Source: Nitrospirales bacterium
GTDB lineage: Bacteria; Nitrospirota; Nitrospiria; Nitrospirales; UBA8639
Assembly: GCA_022825885.1 (NCBI GenBank)
Contig: JAJDVY010000018.1
Coordinates: 1-48,994, forward strand
DNA: 48,994 nt
Reading direction: 5' to 3'
This document shows positions 1 through 8,325 of this stretch, piece after piece (within the stretch, counting starts at the first letter, position 1; the number at the start of each line of letters is the position of its first letter). The notes beneath the pieces are model-generated. The model ran no database searches and was not told the origin of the DNA. It worked only from the letters and a program-made list of their open reading frames with translations. Both the position numbers and the translations under genes were made by a program.

Positions 1-61
1 TCGTCGGGAACATTTCAGTGAGTTGGAAGAGGCTGAGGGTGGTCGCAACACGCTTTCTCAT
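1..61 (-). CDS. 5' end of an unidentified gene, cut by the window edge
   Basis: Reading leftwards, an ATG (59-61) follows an AAGGAG ribosome binding site at a good distance and opens a frame that runs off the window after 20 codons. The start reads MRKRVATTLSLFQ: a basic n-region followed by a few hydrophobic residues, which could begin a signal peptide. A consensus-like promoter lies just upstream on the same strand. Too little is visible to name a family. The gene would be transcribed in the same direction as the polyprenyl synthase gene behind it. Confidence 0.5.
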   Translation of the reverse strand, partial: MRKRVATTLSLFQLTEMFPT

Positions 62-92
62 CTGGTACACTCCTTTCTTGATATGAAAGGCA

Positions 93-121
93 GTCTAACA
101 GAGGGAAAATAGTTTTGTCAA
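93..121 (-). promoter_or_regulatory. sigma70-type promoter for the minus-strand gene at the left edge
   Basis: On the minus strand, TTGACA (116-121) is separated by exactly 17 bases from TTAGAC (93-98). The -35 is perfect and the -10 is fair. It sits about 35 bases before the ATG at 61, leaving a short leader with an AAGGAG site. Assigned by motif only. Confidence 0.5.
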
Positions 122-215
122 GTTAAAAGGATAATTCCCCTCCGTTTGTCACGACTTCATGAGTGGCCGTTTTCGTATCAATGCCGGAAAAGAGGCTCAC
201 GCCCGTTAAACGGCG

Positions 216-1223
216 TCAGCAATCCCGGTTGACCATGTAATCGGTGACGACGATGAGGGCGCGTTTGGGGGTGGAATCGTCAAACGTGGTGAGATTCGAG
301 AGTGCGGCATCGATGTATTCACGGGAACGGATCCGGGTGTAGCTCAGGGAGCCGTGTTCGTGCATGGATGCGGTGAGCCGGAGCAAATCAGCCTCCTCGA
401 CGGCGTCGCGTTCAATTTTGGCGACCATACGCTCTCGTTCGTCAGTCGACAGACGCGGCAAGATATGGATAAGGGGCAGAGTGACCATTCCTTGCATCAA
501 GTCCTGCCCGAGGGTTTTCCCGAGGTTCTGTTCATTGGCCGTATAATCGAGCCAGTCGTCGGCCAATTGAAAAGCAATGCCCACGTTCAAGCCGAAACGA
601 TACAACTCTTCTGCTTGCAGGGAAGAGACGCCGCCCATCAGGCCGCCCACCTTACACGCGGCCGCCAACAAGGCGCCGGTCTTGTATTCGACGATTCGCA
701 GATATTCCGCTTCGGATAATAGCGGTTGCCGGTTAGCGCACAGTTGAAGAATTTCTCCTTCCGCCAGTCGTTTGCAGGCCAGGGCCATGGCATCATTCAC
801 GTCGTGATTCTTGAACTCGGCGATGTGGTGCATGGCTCGAGAGTAGAGGTAATCTCCCGCCAGGATACTGGCCCGGTTGCCCCAAATACGTCGAGCCGTC
901 GGTCGTCCCCGGCGAAGCGCCGCTTCATCCAGCACGTCGTCGTGGAGCAGGGTCGCCGTATGGATGAACTCGATGAGGCTGCCGAGAACCAGGTCGTCCT
1001 TGGGGGTATAGCCCGAAAGCCGGGAGCAGAGGCTCAACAGGAGCGGGCGAATGCGTTTGCCGCCTCCATCCAGAATGTGGGCGGCAATTTCATTGATGAG
1101 CGGAGCTTCGGAATTGAGGTTCCGGCGAATGTGTGATTCGATTTCTTCGATGTCCGGACGATACAGCTCCCAGACTTCATCCATCGTGAGGGACCCATGA
1201 ATGGCTGGTTGTGCGCCGCCCAT
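216..1223 (-). CDS. ispB: polyprenyl diphosphate synthase (trans-isoprenyl diphosphate synthase family)
   Basis: This cytosolic enzyme condenses isopentenyl diphosphate onto an allylic diphosphate to make the long prenyl chain of quinones (menaquinone is likely in this lineage). Both aspartate-rich Mg-binding motifs are present: DDVLD at residues 95-99, followed by the usual RRGRPTARR stretch, and DDWLD at 222-226. GGGKRIRP near the N-terminus is the isopentenyl-diphosphate binding motif. The length of 335 residues is normal. The start at 1223 is chosen because AGGA lies 8 bases upstream; an ATG at 1184 (MDEVWELYRP) is the main alternative, and a longer in-frame extension to 1286 is unlikely. 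Chain length (hepta-, octa- or nona-prenyl) cannot be read from sequence, so the symbol is by family only. Confidence 0.88.
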   Translation of the reverse strand: MGGAQPAIHGSLTMDEVWELYRPDIEEIESHIRRNLNSEAPLINEIAAHILDGGGKRIRPLLLSLCSRLSGYTPKDDLVLGSLIEFIHTATLLHDDVLDEAALRRGRPTARRIWGNRASILAGDYLYSRAMHHIAEFKNHDVNDAMALACKRLAEGEILQLCANRQPLLSEAEYLRIVEYKTGALLAAACKVGGLMGGVSSLQAEELYRFGLNVGIAFQLADDWLDYTANEQNLGKTLGQDLMQGMVTLPLIHILPRLSTDERERMVAKIERDAVEEADLLRLTASMHEHGSLSYTRIRSREYIDAALSNLTTFDDSTPKRALIVVTDYMVNRDC

Positions 1224-1504
1224 TTCAGCGATCCTATGGGAGGGTCCGGTCTTTGTCAAGGCAGTGAGGGCGCACGGTTCGCGCAATTTTGGCGCAGGCC
1301 GTCACCGTCACCAACGTCCCGATGACCTGCGCGGTGTGGAGCCGTCATGCGGGCAGAATAGCCGTGCATTGGCACATCTGCCCATTCACGGGGCGAAATC
1401 GACCGTTGATTGAAGACAGCTTGCGACCTGCGGAGCGGGAACGGACAATCCGTCGCCGATGGTCGGGGTGAAGATGGCAAGCCCCTTCGGGACGTTTCGC
1501 CCGC
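1224..1504. other. divergent intergenic region, no feature recognised
   Basis: About 280 bases lie between the minus-strand polyprenyl synthase and the plus-strand autotransporter. Short open frames occur on both strands but have no credible start signals or recognisable products. No tRNA, clear promoter or terminator was found. Divergent promoters for the two flanking genes must lie here, but neither is consensus-like. Confidence 0.5.
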
Positions 1505-4500
1505 ATGACCCAATTGACCCAATTTCAGGATCGATTGCCGAACCCAAGGACACCTGTCATGATGCGTCAGCACCGAAAGGTATTGCGGCTACCCCCCCCC
1601 CGATTGTCTCACGCTGAATCCGCTGAACGCCGTGCCGGACGAGGCGTGTACTGGATGGGCCTCCTCGTTGTCTGGAGTCTCACCCTCCTGAATGCCCCGG
1701 CTTGGGGCCAGACACCCACGGCGACGATCACACCCACAGGCCCCGTTTCCCTGGCAGAAGCTGGCACCGCGCAGGCCTTCACCGTCACCGTGGCCAACAT
1801 CCCTCAGGACATCACGGGGGGCGTGGGGGTGATCGAGTTCAAAATGAGCACGGTGGCCCCGGGGGAGTTCGCGAATGAATTCAAGCTCTATACCAGCAAC
1901 CCGGACACCGATACCGCGGCGCAGCCCGTGACCTTACTGAGCGCCATTAATGCTGACTATCCTGAGATTTATTATATCCAGTGGAATACGACCACCTTTG
2001 CTCAAATTCCGGCCTCGGGAACATTCAATTACTGGATTCAGGTCCCGGACGATGGGTCCTTCTTCGATGCCATGGGGGCCATCGAGGCAAGGTTTCTGGT
2101 TCGTAGAAGAGGAACCCTAGCCGGTGTGATTCCCAACCTTGTAGCCAGCAACACCCTGACCTTTGAGGTCGTCGACGCCCCCCTGCCCGCACCCGATGCC
2201 GTACCCACGGCCCCGGCCACCCTCACGGCCACCGCAGGGGATGGGCAAGTGGAGTTGAGTTGGGCCGCCCCGGATCTCACCAGCGGGAACTCCAACCGCC
2301 TCAACGACGCGCAGATCACGACATACCAATACCGGCAGCGCCCGGACGGCGGTGCTTGGACCTCGTGGACGGACATCCCGAACAGCGGCTTTGGGCAGGC
2401 CCACGGCACCCACTACCGGGTGACCGGCCTGACCAACGACGCGCCCTACACCTTTGAACTGCGCGCAGTGAACGATTACGGCGGAATGGGCCAGGGCACG
2501 GGGCCGGCCTCCACGGTCACGAGCACCCCTGGGGCCCGGCCCCTGGCCCCGCCGACGGGATTACGGGCCACGGCCGGCAATGGCTACGTCGTGCTGGAAT
2601 GGGCCCATCCGCAGAACCCGGCCATCAGCGGCTATGACTGGCAGGTACGCGAAGCGGGCGAGCCCTTCGGGGCTTGGACCCGGGTGCCGGTCGATCCGCA
2701 CCTCACCCGGGTCTGGGTCCGGGACCTGACCAACGACGTGACCTACACCTATCGGCTGCGGGTGCGGGACGTGGACGGGCGGATCAGCCTGCCCACGGCG
2801 GTCACGGTCACACCCCGGGCGGCCCCACCGCTGCCCATCGCGTTAACAGTCAGTCTGGCATCGCGGCAGGTGGGGCAACGGCTGAGGGACGTCATCACGC
2901 TCCAGTGGGATCGACCCGACGACATCGACAGTCTGACCCACTACGACTATCAGTACCGGACGGGGAGGGCGGTATATGGGCCGTGGACCCAGATCCGGGG
3001 ACGTGATAGCGCGCACTGCACTGGGTCGACGGGGGGCATCTGCAGCGACCCGCCCTACGTGTCTCGTACGTCGGGCACGATCACGCATCATCTCGCCAGT
3101 CTGCCCGGGGACGGGGTCGATCTGGAGCCCGGGGTCACCTACACGTTCCGGCTGCGGGCACACAACGAAGCGGGCACGACCCTCTCCGCCCCGGCCACAA
3201 TCACGTTCGTGCCGACGGGTGAGATCGTGGGCCGTGCCCCACCCAAACTGACGATTACGGGGGTGCGGTATTCGTGGGTGCCTTCGCGTTCTGGGGTAAC
3301 CGCGGCGGACCGGCGGCCTAACTTCACCTTTGCCCGGCCGGCGACCAGTGAGTACGGGGTGCTGACGTATGAGTACAGCATCGACGGAGGGCGCACTTGG
3401 TATGCGGACCTGGCGGACGACCCCACGTACGTGGAAGGCGCGGACTATGCCCATCAGGTCCGGGCCGTCTCCCCGATGGGACCGGGGCCCGCCTCCGACC
3501 CGGTGCAGGCCCGCTACTTGTCGCGGGCTGAAGGGCCAGCGTCCATCGACGCGACCCGGGTGGCCTATGACGCCACAACCCGGCGGCTCACCCTGCACTG
3601 GCCGGCGTCCACCAATCCCTACGTGGTGGAACGGCACTACGGGAGCGAGCGCGTCGTGCTGGCCCCGGACGTGACCCGCTACACCCTCCCCCAGCCCGTG
3701 GCCGTGGGCGAGGAGGTCGATATCACGCTCCGGGAATGTGTCGGGCTACCCCGGAGCGCCGACCGCCAGCAGAATTGCCTGGCGGCCTTTCGGAGATCCA
3801 CCTTCTACACCGTGGGCACCCCCCACCAGCCGCAGGGCCTGCGGGGCACACCGGGGAACGGCGTCGTCCGGCTCACCTGGCTCGATCCGGAGGATCCCGG
3901 CATCACCGACTATGAATATCAGGTCCAGACGAGTCGGAGCACGCCGCTGAGTAGTGCCTGGCGTTCGATCTCCGGCGAGGCCACCACCACGGATTACGTC
4001 GTCCGGAACCTGACCAACTATCAAGTGCACCGCCTGTGGCTGCGGGCGGTAAATGCGCAGGGCCCCAGTGCGTCCACGCGGGCCGTCGTGGTCACCCCGC
4101 AGCCGGCGGGCATCCCGGCACCCCCGGCGAACCTCCAGAGCACCGTGGTCAACGATGGGCGCGTGGCGGTGTGGGCGGACCCCGGGGATCGGAGCCTCAC
4201 CCATTACGAGTACCGGCACCTGCAGGGGACCACCTGTCGCAGCAGTCTCCCCTGGGAGACCACGTGGCGGCGTCTCTCCCTCCCGCCGTCGCGCCAGGGG
4301 TATCACCGGGTCTACCTGACCCCCGCGGGGTGCGGCTTTCAATTGCGGGCGGTGAATGCGCAGGGGCCTAGTCTCCCCAAAATTCCCACCCCTTTTCCAG
4401 TCCACGTCGCCACCCCCACGGGGTTCGCGATCACCCCGGGTCCGGCGCAGCTCACGCTCACCTGGGACGAGCCGTGGCGCGAATTGGTAGAGGGCTACCG

Positions 4501-7471
4501 CTACACCCTGGACGGCGGGACCACGTGGGTGGATATTCCCGACAGCGGCCCTACCGCCACCGGTACGCTCTCCCGGTACACCCTCACGGGGCTCACCAAC
4601 GGGCAGGCCTACCCCGTGTCGCTGCAAGCGGTGAACTTCCGGGGGAGCAGTGCCCCCACGGCGGCGGTCACGGCCACCCCGCGGGCCGTGGCTCCCCGAG
4701 CCCCCACGGGCGTGCGCGTCACCTCCGCCTGGACGGAGGACGCAGCCCAGCTCACCTGGGCCGACCCGGGCGATCCCAGTCTGACGGACTATCAGGTGCA
4801 ACAGAACGGCGGCCCGTGGACCACTATCCCCAACAGTGACGCCACCACCGTCACGCATACCGTGACGGGCCTCACGCCAGGGACCACGTACCGGTTTGCC
4901 GTGCGCGCGAGGAATGCCCAGGGCGCGAGTCCGGCCAGTGCGCCGGTCACCCTGGTGGCCGGGGAAGCGGGCGAGACCACCGGCTTCACCGTCACGCCGG
5001 GGAACGGTCAAGTGACGCTGAGGTGGACCGACCCGAGTGGACCCGGCGTCACGGGCTATGCGTATCAACAGGATGGCGGGCCCTGGACCGCGATCACGGG
5101 CGCGCCCCCGTACGTCCTCACCGGCCTGACCAACAACCGGGTGTATACCGTTGCCCTGCGGAGCCGGACGCCCCACGGGCCGGGGCCGGCCACGGCCCCC
5201 GTCACGGTCACCCCGGTCCACCCGGATGCCCCGCCGCGAATCCGCGTGGTCTCCGTCGAGCCGACCAATAGAAGTGCCTTCCTCCTGCCGCTCGGGAGTC
5301 TCCATCTGTGGTGGGAAGCGGGCGACACGCTTGACCAGCCCATCGACTTCTACCAATACCGGCAGAGCGAGGATGCCGGTCGGACGTGGGGCGCCTGGAC
5401 CCCGATGCCCGACAGCACGCCCGGCATCTTTAGCCTCACCGTCCGCACCCTCTCCTACGTCATCAGTGGCCTGCGCGACAACCAGGCCTACACGTATCAA
5501 GTGCGCGGCGTGAACGATCACGACGGGAACGGCCAGCCGGATTACGGCCCGGCCTCCCTGGCCGTCACAGGCACCACCCGGGTCTGCGCAGGCGCCACCT
5601 GCGCCCCGAGCCCAGGCACCACCCCCGGCGGCACGGGCGGGACGGGCGACGGCACCGGCAGCGGCTCTGGCCGTGACCCGGCGGACCCCACGGACCCCGC
5701 TAATGCCGCCCCGGTGGTCACCCAGCCCCTCCCGGCCCAGACCCTGCCCGCGGGCACCACCAGTGCCCCGCTGGCCTTGGGCACCTACTTCCGGGACCCC
5801 GACGGCGACCCCCTGACCTATACCGCCGTGGCCCAAACTCCGACCGTGGTCACGGCCACCCTCACCGGGGCGCAGCTCACCCTCACCGGGATCACCCCAG
5901 GCACCACCACTGTAACCGTCACCGCCCAGGACCCCGCCGGGGCCACCGGACAGCAAGCCGTCACGGTGACCGTCACCCAGGCGGACACCGCGCGGATTCA
6001 AGCCCGGCTGCGCCGGGTGACCCGGGAAGTGCTCTCCAAACAGGCCTTAGCCCTGAGTGACCGCACCACACAAGCCATCGGCACCCGCCTGGCCACCCTG
6101 GGCCAGGCGGAGCCGGAAGCGGCCCGCTATCGGCTCGGGGGCGCCACCAGCCTGGCCGAGGCCGTGCGCGGGCACCTGCCCCTGACCAACACCACGCCTC
6201 CCCCGCCCCCCGCCACCCCGTCTGGGGGCCCCCGGGCGGATACGACGCGGCCCCTGGCCGTGAACCTGCGGGACACCCTCGGACAGTCCGCGTTTGTGCT
6301 GCCCCTGCGGGCCGCAGCCGAGGCTGCGGGCGTCACCGGGCTCACCCTGTGGGGTGAAGGCGGCTATACCCGCCTGACCGGAGACCTGACCGGGGGCCTG
6401 GACTGGCAGGGGGATTTGTTCAGTCTGCACGTGGGCGCGGACGTCCACCTCAACCCCACCCTGCTGGGCGGTGTGGCCTTGAGCTACAGCGATGGGCGCA
6501 CCAGCTACACCGAATCCACCACCGGCCCGGCCGTGACGGGGGACGCGGACACCTGGCTGATGCAGTTGACTCCCTATCTGGGCTGGCAAGCCCCGGACCG
6601 GGCGCGGGGGCTGTGGGGCACCATGGGCTATGGCTGGGGCCAGCTTGAAGTCCGGGATGCCGCCCTGGACGATGACCCGGACGCAGCCACCCAAACCAGT
6701 ACCTTGAGCCTGCGGCATGCGGCCCTGGGCGGGCATTGGGGCCTGCTGCAGCAAACCGGGACCGACGGGACCACCACGCTGAAGGCCAAAAGTGAAGCGG
6801 CCCTGGTGCAGGTGGCCCTGACCGAGGAAGATACCTACTTGGATGATGACACCATCAATGCAGGGCGGCTGCGGCTGGTGCTGGAAGGCCGGTACGAGCA
6901 AGCCCTGGAAGCCGGGGCGCACTGGAGCCCGTTTGTGGAACTGGGGGTGCGCTATGATCTGGGGGATGGTACGAGTGTCGGGGCCGGGGTGGAAGTGGGG
7001 GGCGGGGTCCACTATGCGGTCCCGGCCCTGGGGCTGACCCTGGAAGTGCGGGGCCGGGGCCTGCTGGGCCATGGGGCCTACCGGGAATACGGGGCCAGCG
7101 GTCTGATCCGGGTGGACCCCAGGCGGGACGGGCAGGGCTTGGCGCTCAGCCTGACGCCCACCTACGGACAGGCGGCCAGCGGGGTGCAGCAGCTCTGGAC
7201 CAACCCGGCCGTGCCGGGGGCCGCCGGGCCGCAGGCCCCCCCGGGGCAGGTGACCGCGGACGTAGGCTATGGGCTGCGGCTGCCGGGGACCCTGGGGCTC
7301 GTCACGCCCTACGGTGGGACCACGCTGGGGCCGCTGGCGCGCTACCGGCTGGGGAGTCGCTGGCGTCACCCCTCGGGACTTCAGCTCAGCCTGGAAGGCA
7401 CCCGGCAGGCCCCGACGGGGCGGCAGCCCGTGAACCAGGGCGTGCGGCTGCAAGCGGAGTGGCGCTTCTGA
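1505..7471 (+). CDS. giant fibronectin type III-repeat autotransporter (type Va-like surface protein)
   Basis: A 1988-residue secreted surface protein. An N-terminal signal sequence (hydrophobic core at about 51-66, cleavage near WGQTP) is followed by a beta-rich domain, then about eleven FN3-like repeats (about 236-1360). These show recurring W-x-D/P, YxYQ-x-GG-W and GLTNxxxYT-x-x-LRAVN patterns. Next come a Gly/Thr/Asp linker, a cadherin/He_PIG-like domain with FRDPDGDPLTY (about 1399-1490), a short helical stretch, and a C-terminal autotransporter beta-barrel (about 1594-1988) ending in Phe, as outer-membrane proteins do. Adhesion or cell-cell contact is the usual role of this architecture; that is inference. 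The gene is markedly GC-richer than its neighbours, hence the many long antisense frames. The start is uncertain: ATG 1505, ATG 1559/1562 or ATG 1655. A 10-C tract lies between the first and last of these. Confidence 0.85.
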   Translation: MTQLTQFQDRLPNPRTPVMMRQHRKVLRLPPPRLSHAESAERRAGRGVYWMGLLVVWSLTLLNAPAWGQTPTATITPTGPVSLAEAGTAQAFTVTVANIPQDITGGVGVIEFKMSTVAPGEFANEFKLYTSNPDTDTAAQPVTLLSAINADYPEIYYIQWNTTTFAQIPASGTFNYWIQVPDDGSFFDAMGAIEARFLVRRRGTLAGVIPNLVASNTLTFEVVDAPLPAPDAVPTAPATLTATAGDGQVELSWAAPDLTSGNSNRLNDAQITTYQYRQRPDGGAWTSWTDIPNSGFGQAHGTHYRVTGLTNDAPYTFELRAVNDYGGMGQGTGPASTVTSTPGARPLAPPTGLRATAGNGYVVLEWAHPQNPAISGYDWQVREAGEPFGAWTRVPVDPHLTRVWVRDLTNDVTYTYRLRVRDVDGRISLPTAVTVTPRAAPPLPIALTVSLASRQVGQRLRDVITLQWDRPDDIDSLTHYDYQYRTGRAVYGPWTQIRGRDSAHCTGSTGGICSDPPYVSRTSGTITHHLASLPGDGVDLEPGVTYTFRLRAHNEAGTTLSAPATITFVPTGEIVGRAPPKLTITGVRYSWVPSRSGVTAADRRPNFTFARPATSEYGVLTYEYSIDGGRTWYADLADDPTYVEGADYAHQVRAVSPMGPGPASDPVQARYLSRAEGPASIDATRVAYDATTRRLTLHWPASTNPYVVERHYGSERVVLAPDVTRYTLPQPVAVGEEVDITLRECVGLPRSADRQQNCLAAFRRSTFYTVGTPHQPQGLRGTPGNGVVRLTWLDPEDPGITDYEYQVQTSRSTPLSSAWRSISGEATTTDYVVRNLTNYQVHRLWLRAVNAQGPSASTRAVVVTPQPAGIPAPPANLQSTVVNDGRVAVWADPGDRSLTHYEYRHLQGTTCRSSLPWETTWRRLSLPPSRQGYHRVYLTPAGCGFQLRAVNAQGPSLPKIPTPFPVHVATPTGFAITPGPAQLTLTWDEPWRELVEGYRYTLDGGTTWVDIPDSGPTATGTLSRYTLTGLTNGQAYPVSLQAVNFRGSSAPTAAVTATPRAVAPRAPTGVRVTSAWTEDAAQLTWADPGDPSLTDYQVQQNGGPWTTIPNSDATTVTHTVTGLTPGTTYRFAVRARNAQGASPASAPVTLVAGEAGETTGFTVTPGNGQVTLRWTDPSGPGVTGYAYQQDGGPWTAITGAPPYVLTGLTNNRVYTVALRSRTPHGPGPATAPVTVTPVHPDAPPRIRVVSVEPTNRSAFLLPLGSLHLWWEAGDTLDQPIDFYQYRQSEDAGRTWGAWTPMPDSTPGIFSLTVRTLSYVISGLRDNQAYTYQVRGVNDHDGNGQPDYGPASLAVTGTTRVCAGATCAPSPGTTPGGTGGTGDGTGSGSGRDPADPTDPANAAPVVTQPLPAQTLPAGTTSAPLALGTYFRDPDGDPLTYTAVAQTPTVVTATLTGAQLTLTGITPGTTTVTVTAQDPAGATGQQAVTVTVTQADTARIQARLRRVTREVLSKQALALSDRTTQAIGTRLATLGQAEPEAARYRLGGATSLAEAVRGHLPLTNTTPPPPPATPSGGPRADTTRPLAVNLRDTLGQSAFVLPLRAAAEAAGVTGLTLWGEGGYTRLTGDLTGGLDWQGDLFSLHVGADVHLNPTLLGGVALSYSDGRTSYTESTTGPAVTGDADTWLMQLTPYLGWQAPDRARGLWGTMGYGWGQLEVRDAALDDDPDAATQTSTLSLRHAALGGHWGLLQQTGTDGTTTLKAKSEAALVQVALTEEDTYLDDDTINAGRLRLVLEGRYEQALEAGAHWSPFVELGVRYDLGDGTSVGAGVEVGGGVHYAVPALGLTLEVRGRGLLGHGAYREYGASGLIRVDPRRDGQGLALSLTPTYGQAASGVQQLWTNPAVPGAAGPQAPPGQVTADVGYGLRLPGTLGLVTPYGGTTLGPLARYRLGSRWRHPSGLQLSLEGTRQAPTGRQPVNQGVRLQAEWRF
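1592..1601. repeat. homopolymeric tract of ten C within the 5' coding region of the autotransporter
   Basis: Ten consecutive C bases encode the Pro-Pro-Pro of LRLPPPRLSH, before the signal-peptide core. Poly-C tracts of this length in surface-protein genes are classic slipped-strand (phase-variation) sites in other bacteria. Whether this one switches expression depends on the true start: if translation begins at ATG 1655, the tract is in the leader. Confidence 0.6.
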
Positions 7472-7523
7472 GGGGGCCGCCGATGGCCCGAGACGACCAG
7501 CCGGTGCGGGCCGTCCTGTCCGA

Positions 7524-7598
7524 TTTTGTACAGTTTGTCAAGTTTTGTACATGTTGTACAATATGTACATGTTGTACGTTTTGTACAATTTTGTCACA
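7524..7598. repeat. AT-rich array of about eight 9-bp units, consensus near TGTTGTACA
   Basis: Directly downstream of the autotransporter gene, units of 9 to 11 bases repeat with slight variation (TTTTGTACA, GTTTGTCAA, GTTTTGTACA, TGTTGTACA, ATATGTACA, TGTTGTACG, TTTTGTACA, ATTTTGTCACA). TGTACA is itself palindromic, so the array is a row of near-dyads. It is strikingly AT-rich against its surroundings. It could be a protein-binding cluster (iteron- or operator-like) or a simple tandem repeat; nothing decides between these. Confidence 0.6.
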
Positions 7599-7627
7599 TT
7601 GCGTCAAAAACAACGGAAGCCCCACGA

Positions 7628-7663
7628 CCCTGGATGCCCGATCAAGCCGGGCATGACGGAAGG
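7628..7663. repeat. REP-like palindromic repeat, copy 1
   Basis: The unit CCTGG-ATGCCCG-loop-CGGGCAT-GACGGAAGG contains a perfect 7-bp stem (ATGCCCG/CGGGCAT). Related units with the same CCCTGGAT left end and GATGACGGAAGG right end but different stems recur at 8081-8117 and 30678-30717. The family resembles small interspersed palindromes that are common in environmental bacteria. Confidence 0.6.
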
Positions 7664-7758
7664 AGCAATGGCAACGGCCCGGTCCTGGTGCCTGCGGGCG
7701 GGGCTGCGTTCCGGTCCCGTCCATTTCATATGGGGGCGAGGACTGTCTGAGCGTAGCG

Positions 7759-7865
7759 CTTGTCCTGCTTGTCCTGAGCGTAGCCGAAGGAAGCGGAGCG
7801 AAGGAACTCTCAATCAGCGACCGACTCCCTACAAAAAACAGATTCTTCACTGCGTTCAGAATGAC
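7759..7865. repeat. composite of small interspersed repeats
   Basis: Two recognisable units lie here. CTTGTCCTGAGCGTAGCCGA (within 7759-7806) resembles the CTTGTCCTGAGCCTGTCGAA unit at 8236-8259. The second, TTCTTCACTGCGTTCAGAAT at 7844-7863, is another widespread short repeat. Open frames across this stretch are repeat-derived and show no gene-like properties. Confidence 0.5.
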
Positions 7866-7943
7866 AACCTTCGGTTTTTCTGGGGGCCCCGCCCGGGCGC
7901 CCCTGGTTTTGGGTCCTTTTGCCGAAACAAAAGGACCTCGTCG

Positions 7944-8050
7944 TGCGGGGCCGAAACCCCGCAGGAGAAAAGAAAGGAAGGGCGGGCACCCAGGCCCGCC
8001 CCTACACACAGACACCATGAGCCTGTAGGGGACGACCTGCGTGTCGTCCC
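7944..8050. repeat. three consecutive hairpin repeats
   Basis: Three perfect stems occur in 107 bases: TGCGGGG/CCCCGCA (7944-7963), GGGCGGGC/GCCCGCCC (7980-8001, 6-base loop) and GGGACGAC/GTCGTCCC (8029-8050, 6-base loop). The last two carry the flanking CCCCTAC and GTAGGGG ends typical of a widespread interspersed repeat family, and they face each other. No T-tract follows any of them, so they are not ordinary terminators. Confidence 0.55.
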
Positions 8051-8080
8051 GCGTCTTTCCAAATAACGACCCCCCCCAGA

Positions 8081-8260
8081 CCCTGGATCCCTGCTTGGAG
8101 CCGGGGATGACGGAAGGCTGGATCCCCGATCTGGGCTTGTCCTTGACACTTTTTTCCGTATCCAATAGATTTCTTTCTTGTCTCCGTTTCTCTTTCAAAG
8201 TTCTTCTTCGTGTCATGAGCCGGACATCATGACCGGCTTGTCCTGAGCCTGTCGAAGGAT
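8081..8260. repeat. REP-like palindromic repeat copy 2, a truncated copy, and a further short repeat
   Basis: A CCCTGGAT...GATGACGGAAGG unit (8081-8117) is followed directly by a left-end fragment (CTGGATCCCCGAT, 8118-8130). The last 30 bases (about 8234-8260) carry the CTTGTCCTGAGCCTGTCGAA repeat seen in variant form near 7775. Between 7472 and 8325 no protein gene is supported, so the 850-base gap before gltB is essentially a repeat depot. Confidence 0.55.
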
Positions 8261-8325
8261 GCGGCGGGATTGAGAAACCATGCAATCCCCGGCTTGTGGC
8301 GAGCCGTTTACGAGGAATGTCCCTG

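Noticed and set aside
2038-7453. Long antisense open frames (for example 3746-6001 and 6047-7453 on the minus strand)
   Set aside because: They are by-products of very GC-rich coding on the plus strand. Their translations are low-complexity Gly/Arg/Pro-rich with no recognisable domain, while the plus strand has clear FN3 repeats and a beta-barrel.
7386-8285. Minus-strand frame of about 300 codons and overlapping plus-strand frames in the gap before gltB
   Set aside because: The sequence is made of interspersed repeats; translated words such as VQHVQN come from the 9-bp array, and there is no ribosome site or family match.
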